From assembly GCA_903871435.1 (NCBI GenBank), contig CAIQGU010000055.1, positions 1-6,613 of the forward strand: 6,613 bases of DNA, in the 5' to 3' direction. The first letter of the stretch is position 1. Each line of letters starts with the position of its first letter. Shown piece after piece: positions 1-5,883 of the stretch. This DNA is from an uncultured Burkholderiales bacterium (GTDB taxonomy: Bacteria > Pseudomonadota > Gammaproteobacteria > Burkholderiales > Burkholderiaceae_F). A program made the position numbers and the translations under genes. The notes under the pieces are model-generated. The model was not told the DNA's origin, searched no databases, and saw only the letters and a list, made by a program, of their open reading frames with translations.

Positions 1-479
1 AGACGCTGTTCCCGGACGCAGACGCCGTGCAGGAACTCGTGGCGCGCAATGGCATCAATGGATTTCGCGACTCCGTGGACAACCGCAAGGCCTGCTGCGC
101 CGTGCGCAAGCTCGAGCCACTGGCGCGCGGCCTGTCCGGCAAACGGGCCTGGGTCACCGGGCTGCGCGCCCAGCAGTCGGCGGCGCGGGCGCAGCTGGCG
201 CCGCGCGAGATGGATACGCAGCGCGGCATCGAGAAATTCAACCCGCTGCACGACTGGAGCGAGTCCCAGGTCTGGGAGTATCTGCGCACGCTGGGCGTGC
301 CCTATAACGCACTGCACGACCGTTTCTACCCCAGCATCGGCTGCGCACCCTGCACGCGTGCCGTGGCGGTGGGCGAGGACATCCGCGCGGGCCGCTGGTG
401 GTGGGAAAACGCCGATGCCAAGGAATGCGGCCTCCACCCGGGTGGTGTTGCGGTGATACCGCTGCGGGTGACGGCATGA
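1..479 (+). CDS. cysH: Assimilatory APS reductase CysH, iron-sulfur type (5' end missing)
   Basis: Cytoplasmic thioredoxin-dependent reductase that converts adenosine 5'-phosphosulfate (APS) to sulfite and AMP in cysteine biosynthesis. The window opens inside the gene; the reading frame is open from base 3, giving about 158 C-terminal residues, so roughly the first third (with the nucleotide-binding PP-loop) lies outside. Visible family marks are a CC pair (codons 93-98, in RKACCAVRK), a CxxC (342-353, in GCAPCTRA) 81 residues later, and the C-terminal ECGLH (423-437) with the catalytic cysteine. The CC/CxxC cysteines bind the [4Fe-4S] cluster in APS reductases; PAPS-specific enzymes such as E. 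coli CysH lack them. The WVTGLRAxQS and FNPLHDWSE segments are also typical. The GTG at 27 is internal, not a start. About 12 residues follow ECGLH. The TGA stop overlaps the cysD ATG, implying one operon. Substrate preference for APS is inferred from the cysteines. Confidence 0.95.
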   Translation, partial: TLFPDADAVQELVARNGINGFRDSVDNRKACCAVRKLEPLARGLSGKRAWVTGLRAQQSAARAQLAPREMDTQRGIEKFNPLHDWSESQVWEYLRTLGVPYNALHDRFYPSIGCAPCTRAVAVGEDIRAGRWWWENADAKECGLHPGGVAVIPLRVTA

Positions 480-1423
480 GCGGGCCGGGCGTCACGGGGC
501 ACGTCGACAACACGCTGCTCCCGGCGCACATCCGCACGCACCTGGACTGGCTCGAATCCGAGGCCATCCATATCCTGCGCGAAGTCGCCGGCCAGTGCGC
601 CCACCCTGCCCTGCTTTTCTCCGGCGGCAAGGATTCCATCGTCCTGCTGCACCTGGCGGTCAAGGCCTTTCGTCCAGCGCGCTTTCCGTTTCCGCTGCTG
701 CATGTCGACACCGGGCACAATTTCCCCGAGGTCATCGAGTTTCGCGACCGGCGCGTGGCCGAACTGGGCGAACGGCTGATCGTGCGCACCATCGATGAAT
801 CCATCGCCCGGGGCCGGGTGGTGCTGCGCACGCCCGACGAATCGCGCAACAAGCACCAGTCGGTGACGCTCCTCGACGCCATCACGGAATTCGGCTTCGA
901 CGCCTGCATAGGCGGCGCGCGGCGCGACGAAGAGAAGGCGCGGGCCAAGGAACGCGTCTTCAGCTTCCGCGACAGCTGGGGGCAATGGGATCCGAAGAAC
1001 CAGCGGCCGGAACTGTGGAACCTCTATAACGCGCGCGTTGCTGCTGGCGAGAACATGCGCGTGTTTCCCATCAGCAACTGGACCGAGACGGACGTTTGGC
1101 AGTACATCGGTCGCGAGCGACTGGAAGTTCCCAGCCTGTATTACGCCCATGAACGCCCGGTCGTGCGGCGCAACGGCACGCTGATGCCGGTAACCGAGCT
1201 CACGCCCCCGCGCAGCGGCGAGGAAGTGGAAAGCGTCAGCGTGCGGTTTCGCACGGTGGGCGACATTACCTGCACCTGCCCGGTGGAGTCCACCGCCGCC
1301 GATTACGACCAGATCATCCTGGAGACCGCCGGCGCAACGCTGACCGAGCGCGGTGCCACGCGGATGGACGACCAGACCTCGGAAGCCTCCATGGAACAGC
1401 GCAAGCGCGAAGGGTACTTCTGA
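476..1423 (+). CDS. cysD: Sulfate adenylyltransferase subunit 2, CysD
   Basis: Catalytic small subunit of heterodimeric ATP sulfurylase, which with CysN makes APS and pyrophosphate from sulfate and ATP in the cytoplasm. The protein is 315 residues, close to the usual 300 or so. The PP-loop SGGKDS is at residues 49-54, where the adenylyl-transfer chemistry occurs. The middle carries GGARRDEEKARAKER and FRDSWGQWDPKNQRPELWN, and the C-terminus ends in EQRKREGYF; all are strongly conserved in CysD. The ATG at 476 is chosen because it gives a normal N-terminus and overlaps the cysH stop as ATGA, a common sign of translational coupling. The frame stays open upstream to a GTG at 398, but that would overlap cysH by about 80 bases. 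No strong Shine-Dalgarno precedes 476, so re-initiation after cysH is plausible. cysN follows after one base. Confidence 0.97.
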   Translation: MSGPGVTGHVDNTLLPAHIRTHLDWLESEAIHILREVAGQCAHPALLFSGGKDSIVLLHLAVKAFRPARFPFPLLHVDTGHNFPEVIEFRDRRVAELGERLIVRTIDESIARGRVVLRTPDESRNKHQSVTLLDAITEFGFDACIGGARRDEEKARAKERVFSFRDSWGQWDPKNQRPELWNLYNARVAAGENMRVFPISNWTETDVWQYIGRERLEVPSLYYAHERPVVRRNGTLMPVTELTPPRSGEEVESVSVRFRTVGDITCTCPVESTAADYDQIILETAGATLTERGATRMDDQTSEASMEQRKREGYF

Positions 1424-1424
1424 C

Positions 1425-2735
1425 ATGACGCTCCTGCGCGCAATGGACAGAACCGTGATGGACGAACGTGTAGCCGCCGGAACGGACCTCGGCGTGCTGC
1501 GCTTTCTCACCTGCGGCAGCGTGGACGACGGCAAGAGCACGCTCATCGGCCGGCTGCTGTTCGACACCAAGACCCTGCTCACCGACACCCTGGCAAACCT
1601 GGAGCGCAATGCCCAGCGGCGCGGCCTGTCGGCCATGGACCTGTCCCTGCTGACGGACGGGCTGGTGGCCGAGCGCGAGCAGGGCATCACCATCGACGTA
1701 GCCTACCGCTACTTCGCCACGGCGCGGCGCAAGTTCATCATCGCCGACAGCCCGGGCCACGTGCAGTACACACGCAACATGTTCACCGCGGCCTCGACGG
1801 CCGATGCGGCCGTGTTGCTGGTGGACGCCCGCAAGGGCCTGCTGCCCCAGACGCGCCGCCACGCCACCATCGCCTGCCTGCTGGGCGTGCGCAACCTGGT
1901 GGTTGCGGTGAACAAGATGGACCAGGTCGATTACGACGCGGCGCGCTTCGCCGAGATTTCCACCGAGTTCCGGGCCTGGCTGGATCGGCAACCGGATTTG
2001 CGCGTGGCCGTCGATTTTCTGCCGCTCTCCGCCCTGGAGGGCGCGAATGTGGTGGACCGGGATCCGCGCCTGGCGTGGTTTGACGGGCCGACGCTCATCG
2101 AACTGCTCGAACGTCTGCCGGCCAACGAGTCGGATGTGGCGGCGCCGCTGCGCCTGCCGGTGCAGTGGGTATGCCGCCCCGAACAGTCGGATTTCCGCGG
2201 CTATGCGGGGCGCATCGAGTCGGGGAGCGTAGCGGTGGGCGACGAGATCGTGGTGTTTCCGTCCGGCGCCCGATCGCGCGTGGCCAGCCTGGCCATTGGC
2301 CCGCAGTCGCGCCAGCGCGCCGTCGTCGGTGAATCGGTCATGCTCACGCTGGCTGACGAAGTCGATATTTCGCGGGGCGATCTGCTGGCCAACCCCGAAC
2401 ACTCGCCGCCGGTGCCTGTATCGCGCGTGGAAGCCACGGTGTGCTGGCTGAACCAGACACCCTTGGAGCCGCGGCGCGAGTACCTGCTGCGGCAGGCCAC
2501 GCGCGAAACCCGCGTGCGCGTCGCCGCCGTGGCGGCGCGCCTGGACATCGAGAACCTGCAATGGCACAGCGGCGATGCCACTGCAGCCGTCCAGGCCAAT
2601 GACATCGTCCGGCTGCAACTGGGTACCCAGAACCCCATCGCCGCCGATCGCTACGAAGCCTTTCGCGCCATCGGCAGCTTCATCCTGGTAGACCCGGTGA
2701 GCAACAACACCATTGCCGCCGGCGTGCTGGAGTAA
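1425..2735 (+). CDS. cysN: Sulfate adenylyltransferase subunit 1, GTPase CysN
   Basis: Regulatory GTPase subunit of ATP sulfurylase; its GTP hydrolysis drives the unfavourable APS synthesis carried out by CysD. The 436-residue protein is an EF-Tu-like translational-type GTPase. Visible are the P-loop GSVDDGKST (31-39), the REQGITIDVAYRYF switch region, DSPGH (108-112, the G3 motif, with Ser where EF-Tu has Thr), NKMD (163-166, guanine specificity) and SAL (202-204, G5), followed by beta-barrel domains 2 and 3. It ends after the barrel domains, so there is no fused CysC APS kinase as in the NodQ/CysNC proteins of pseudomonads and rhizobia. This agrees with an upstream APS (not PAPS) reductase. 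The ATG at 1425 is one base after the cysD stop and has a GAAGGG ribosome site within the end of cysD (1409-1414). The frame is open further upstream, but that would extend into cysD and add a non-conserved leader. Confidence 0.97.
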   Translation: MTLLRAMDRTVMDERVAAGTDLGVLRFLTCGSVDDGKSTLIGRLLFDTKTLLTDTLANLERNAQRRGLSAMDLSLLTDGLVAEREQGITIDVAYRYFATARRKFIIADSPGHVQYTRNMFTAASTADAAVLLVDARKGLLPQTRRHATIACLLGVRNLVVAVNKMDQVDYDAARFAEISTEFRAWLDRQPDLRVAVDFLPLSALEGANVVDRDPRLAWFDGPTLIELLERLPANESDVAAPLRLPVQWVCRPEQSDFRGYAGRIESGSVAVGDEIVVFPSGARSRVASLAIGPQSRQRAVVGESVMLTLADEVDISRGDLLANPEHSPPVPVSRVEATVCWLNQTPLEPRREYLLRQATRETRVRVAAVAARLDIENLQWHSGDATAAVQANDIVRLQLGTQNPIAADRYEAFRAIGSFILVDPVSNNTIAAGVLE

Positions 2736-2764
2736 GCGGGCAAGCTGGGACAGGCAATCCGGCA

Positions 2765-2793
2765 ATGCACGACCTCAGCCCATGACCTAAAAT
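2765..2793 (+). promoter_or_regulatory. Possible sigma-70 promoter for mrdA-rodA-rlpA
   Basis: TAAAAT at 2788-2793 matches 5 of 6 bases of the TATAAT -10 consensus and sits in the only AT-rich patch of the gap, about 75 bases before the mrdA start. The -35 side is poor: TGCACG (2766-2771, 16-base spacer) matches TTGACA at 3 of 6 positions, and the 17-base-spacer hexamer at only 2. It could need an activator or be fortuitous. Position relative to the operon is the main support. Confidence 0.3.
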
Positions 2794-2855
2794 ATGCGGC
2801 AACGGGCGGTAGCCTGCGGTCGTTCCTGCGGCCGCGGGTCAAACGCCACCCGTCC

Positions 2856-2861
2856 AGGAAG
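2856..2861 (+). promoter_or_regulatory. Ribosome binding site of mrdA
   Basis: AGGAAG ends 5 bases before the ATG at 2867, with its AGGA core 7 bases from it. It is the best Shine-Dalgarno match in the gap and fixes the mrdA start, which is also the start that gives the usual short cytoplasmic tail before the membrane anchor. Confidence 0.7.
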
Positions 2862-2866
2862 ACCGG

Positions 2867-4759
2867 ATGAAGCCGCTGCGCAATCCCGAACGAGAAGTCC
2901 TGCACTTTCGCGAAAGGCTGGTAACGGCCTCGGTCGTGGTGGCGCTGGGATTTGCCGTGCTGTGCCTGCGCTTTGGCTGGCTGCAGGTGGTGCGCCACGG
3001 GGAATTCCAGGCGCGCGCCGAGCAAAACCGCATCGCCCAGGTGCCGGTCACGGCCAATCGCGGCCTGATCAAGGACCGCAACGGCATCATCATCGCCAAG
3101 AACTATTCGGCCTACACGCTGGAGATCGAACCCGCCAAGGTGGACAACCTCGATGCCACCATCGACGAGCTGGCTACCGTGGTGGAAATCCAGCCCAAGG
3201 AGCGGCGGCGCTTTCACAAGACGCTCGACGATTTCAAGCACCTCGACTCCGTGCCGATCCGCACGCGCCTCACCGACGAGGAGGTGGCACGGTTCACCGC
3301 GCAGCGGTTTCGCTTTCCGGGCGTTGAACTGCGCGCGCGGCTGTTCCGCCAGTACCCGCTGGGCGAGACGGCCTCGCACTTGCTGGGCTACATCGGCCGG
3401 GTCAGCACGAAGGACGAGGAGCGGATCGATCATTTCGCGCAACCTGCCAACTACAACGGCACGGATTACATCGGCAAGATCGGCGTGGAATCGAGCTACG
3501 AAGAACAGCTCCACGGCACCACCGGCTTCGAACAGGTCGAGATCACCGCCGGCGGGCACCCGGTGCGCACCCTGGCGCGCACGCCCTCGGTGCCGGGCAA
3601 CAATCTCATCCTGTCGGTGGACATCAAGCTGCAGCAGATCGTCGAACGCGCCTTTGGCGACCGGCGCGGCGCGCTCATCGCCATCGAACCCTCCACCGGC
3701 GACATCCTTGCCTTCGTCTCCAAGCCAACCTTCGATCCCAACCTCTTCGTCGAGGGCATAGACCCCGTCAACTGGGACGCCCTCAATGGTTCCATCGACA
3801 AGCCGCTGCTCAACCGCGCGCTGCGCGGCACCTACCCCATTGGCTCCACCTACAAGCCCTTCCTGGCCCTGGCGGCACTCGAACTGGGCAAACGTCGGCC
3901 CGACAGCATCACCTACGACCCTGGCTTCTGGTCCTACGGCGGCCACCTGTTCCGCGAGGGCGGTCCCAAGGGCGGTCACGGAGCGGTCGACCTGCGCAAG
4001 TCCATCGTCGTCTCGAGCGATGTGTATTACTACGTGCTGGCTAACGACCTGGGCGTGGACGCCATCCACGACTTCATGCAGCCCTTCGGCTTCGGCGAAA
4101 TGACCGGTATCGACATGGAGGGGGAGCTGTCCGGCGTGCTGCCCTCCAGCGAGTGGAACGAACGGCGCTTCCACCAGAAGTGGTTCGGTGGCGAGACTAT
4201 TTCCATCGGTATCGGCCAGGGCAAGAACGCGTTCACGCTGCTGCAGCTGGCCCACGCAACGGCAACGCTTGCCAATAACGGCGTGATCATGAAACCGCAC
4301 CTCGTCAAGGCCATCGAGGATGCGGTGACGGGCACGCGCACGCTCACGGTCAGTTCGGAGTCCGGCCGTATCGGCCTGCGCCCGGACAACCTCGCCCTGG
4401 TGCGCTCGGCCATGGTGGGCGTGACGACAGAAACCAGCGGCACGGCATACGCGGCCTTCAAGGGCGCACCCTACGAGACGGCCGGCAAGACCGGCACCGC
4501 GCAGGTGGTGGGCATAGGCCAGAATGAAAAATACAACGAGCACACGATCGAGGAGCGCCACCGCGACCATTCACTGTTCATCGCCTTCGCGCCGGCCGAG
4601 CCGGGCGCGCAACCGCGCATCGCCATTGCGCTGCTGGTGGAAAACGGCGGCTGGGGAGCGCTGGCAGCGGCACCCATCGCGCGCGCCGTGATGGATTACT
4701 ACCTCACCGGCAAGGAGCCGGCCGCCGTGAACCTCAAGAGCTCGGACCCGGGGAACTGA
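2867..4759 (+). CDS. mrdA: Penicillin-binding protein 2 (elongation peptidoglycan transpeptidase)
   Basis: Class B penicillin-binding protein of the elongasome: a D,D-transpeptidase that cross-links new peptidoglycan in the lateral wall, anchored in the inner membrane with its catalytic domain in the periplasm. At 630 residues it has the normal length of PBP2. A short cytoplasmic tail is followed by one membrane helix (about 18-39), then the pedestal/dimerization region beginning with RGLIKDRNG (65-73), and the transpeptidase domain. The three active-site motifs are complete: S327-T-Y-K330 (acylated serine and general-base lysine), S383-S-D385 (Asp in the third place, as in E. coli PBP2, instead of the SxN of PBP3) and K541-T-G-T544. 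These separate it from the divisome enzyme FtsI. It lies 2 bases before rodA, its SEDS partner, so the two are surely co-transcribed. Beta-lactams, notably mecillinam in E. coli, target this family. Confidence 0.97.
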   Translation: MKPLRNPEREVLHFRERLVTASVVVALGFAVLCLRFGWLQVVRHGEFQARAEQNRIAQVPVTANRGLIKDRNGIIIAKNYSAYTLEIEPAKVDNLDATIDELATVVEIQPKERRRFHKTLDDFKHLDSVPIRTRLTDEEVARFTAQRFRFPGVELRARLFRQYPLGETASHLLGYIGRVSTKDEERIDHFAQPANYNGTDYIGKIGVESSYEEQLHGTTGFEQVEITAGGHPVRTLARTPSVPGNNLILSVDIKLQQIVERAFGDRRGALIAIEPSTGDILAFVSKPTFDPNLFVEGIDPVNWDALNGSIDKPLLNRALRGTYPIGSTYKPFLALAALELGKRRPDSITYDPGFWSYGGHLFREGGPKGGHGAVDLRKSIVVSSDVYYYVLANDLGVDAIHDFMQPFGFGEMTGIDMEGELSGVLPSSEWNERRFHQKWFGGETISIGIGQGKNAFTLLQLAHATATLANNGVIMKPHLVKAIEDAVTGTRTLTVSSESGRIGLRPDNLALVRSAMVGVTTETSGTAYAAFKGAPYETAGKTGTAQVVGIGQNEKYNEHTIEERHRDHSLFIAFAPAEPGAQPRIAIALLVENGGWGALAAAPIARAVMDYYLTGKEPAAVNLKSSDPGN

Positions 4760-4761
4760 TC

Positions 4762-5871
4762 ATGAGCGCAGCCACGGGCCTTCGATTCCGACTGGTCAGC
4801 TTTGGCCGATCGCTGGACCCGACGCTGCTTGCGGTGTTGGGCGCACTGACCCTCGTAGGGCTCATAACGCTCTATTCCGCGGCGTCGGATCACCCCGGTA
4901 ACTTCGGCAGCCAGCTGCGCAATTTTGCATTCGCCGCGACCATCATGCTGGTCTTCGCCGGCTTTTCGCCCGGAGTGCTCAAGCGCGTTGCCGTGCCGGT
5001 ATATGCGTTTGGGCTTGCCGCATTGCTCGCCGTGCTGGTGGCCGGGGTGTCGGTCAAGGGTGCGCAGCGCTGGCTCGACATCGGCTTCACGCGCGTGCAG
5101 CCGGCCGAGATCATGAAACTGGGTGTACCCCTGATGCTGGCCTGGTACTTCGACCGGCGGGCCGGAACCCTGCGGTCCCTCGATTTCCTGCTGGCTTTCC
5201 TCATCGTGCTGCTGCCGGTGGGGCTCATCGCCCGCCAACCCGATCTTGGCACGGCGCTGCTCGTACTCGCCGCCGGTTTCTTCGTCATTTTTTTTGCCGG
5301 TCTGCCCTGGCGCTGGCTGGTGGGCATGGGCGCCACCGGGTTGGCGGCGCTTCCGGTGGTCTGGACCTTGATGCACGACTACCAGCGCAACCGCATCCTC
5401 ACCCTGCTCGACCCGATGTCCGATCCGCTGGGCAAGGGTTTTCACACACTGCAATCGATGATCGCCATCGGTTCGGGCGGTGTATTCGGCAAGGGCTGGA
5501 TGCAAGGCACGCAGACTCATCTGGAATTCATTCCCGAGCGCACCACCGATTTTATTTTCGCGGTGTATTCCGAGGAATTCGGCCTGGTGGGTAACCTCGT
5601 GTTGACCTTGCTCTTCTTCGTGCTGGTGGCGCGGGCCCTGGCGATCGCGGGCAATGCGGCCACGCCGTTTTCGCGCCTGCTGGCAGCGGCCATCGGCATG
5701 ATCCTGTTCACGTACGCCTTCGTGAACATGGCAATGGTCAGCGGCATACTGCCCGTGGTGGGCGTGCCCTTGCCGCTCATCAGTTACGGCGGCACGGCGC
5801 TCGTGACGATCGGCATGGCCTGCGGCATGCTGATGACCATACAGCGCCACCGCAAGCTGGTGCAAAGCTGA
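4762..5871 (+). CDS. rodA: Rod-shape-determining SEDS glycosyltransferase RodA
   Basis: Integral inner-membrane peptidoglycan polymerase that extends glycan strands from lipid II together with PBP2 in the elongasome. The 369-residue protein is of normal RodA length, with about ten hydrophobic helices (for example near 21-40, 75-95, 143-160, 167-183, 275-297 and 338-360). Family marks are KGAQRWLDIG, QPAEIMKLG (E116), RQPDLGTA (158-165), GTQTHLEFIPERTTDFIF with D263 in the place of the catalytic Asp of E. coli RodA (D262), SEEFG, and the C-terminal PLISYGGT. It is RodA and not FtsW because of its pairing with PBP2 and its compact length. The ATG at 4762 follows the mrdA stop by 2 bases and has GGGGAA (4750-4755) 6 bases upstream, inside the end of mrdA. 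Also known as mrdB. Confidence 0.97.
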   Translation: MSAATGLRFRLVSFGRSLDPTLLAVLGALTLVGLITLYSAASDHPGNFGSQLRNFAFAATIMLVFAGFSPGVLKRVAVPVYAFGLAALLAVLVAGVSVKGAQRWLDIGFTRVQPAEIMKLGVPLMLAWYFDRRAGTLRSLDFLLAFLIVLLPVGLIARQPDLGTALLVLAAGFFVIFFAGLPWRWLVGMGATGLAALPVVWTLMHDYQRNRILTLLDPMSDPLGKGFHTLQSMIAIGSGGVFGKGWMQGTQTHLEFIPERTTDFIFAVYSEEFGLVGNLVLTLLFFVLVARALAIAGNAATPFSRLLAAAIGMILFTYAFVNMAMVSGILPVVGVPLPLISYGGTALVTIGMACGMLMTIQRHRKLVQS

Positions 5872-5875
5872 AGGG
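5870..5875 (+). promoter_or_regulatory. Ribosome binding site of rlpA, overlapping the rodA stop
   Basis: GAAGGG lies 8 bases before the ATG at 5884 and shares its first two bases with the rodA TGA. This supports 5884 as the rlpA start over in-frame GTG codons at 5905 and 5926, and suggests coupled translation. Confidence 0.6.
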
Positions 5876-5883
5876 CGCGCCGC

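Larger units (their letters stand above)
2736..2866. other. Intergenic gap between the sulfate and cell-wall operons
   Basis: This 131-base stretch is the only sizeable non-coding segment. It holds one AT-rich pocket (about 2788-2795) in otherwise GC-rich DNA, a CCTGCGG direct repeat (2813-2819 and 2825-2831) next to an 8-base palindrome GCGGCCGC (2828-2835), and the mrdA ribosome site. I see no stem-loop followed by a T run that would end the cysN transcript. A short open frame starting at 2794 runs into mrdA in a different phase and does not look real. Confidence 0.7.

Noticed and set aside
326..2765. Long minus-strand open frames opposite cysD and cysN (326-1693 and 1314-2765)
   Set aside because: Mirror-image frames of well-supported genes in GC-rich DNA, with no recognisable motif or plausible ribosome site.
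2736..2866. Possible intrinsic terminator after cysN
   Set aside because: The only pairing seen is a short stem around the palindrome 2826-2838, with no following T run.
2794..3327. Plus-strand open frame starting in the gap and running into mrdA
   Set aside because: It overlaps mrdA out of frame, lacks a ribosome site and shows no family resemblance.
2651..4570. Very long open frame (639 codons) on the minus strand opposite mrdA
   Set aside because: It lies wholly antisense to a gene with complete PBP2 motifs, and its composition (rich in Arg, Ala, Gly, Val, His) is what third-position GC bias produces. No domain was recognised.
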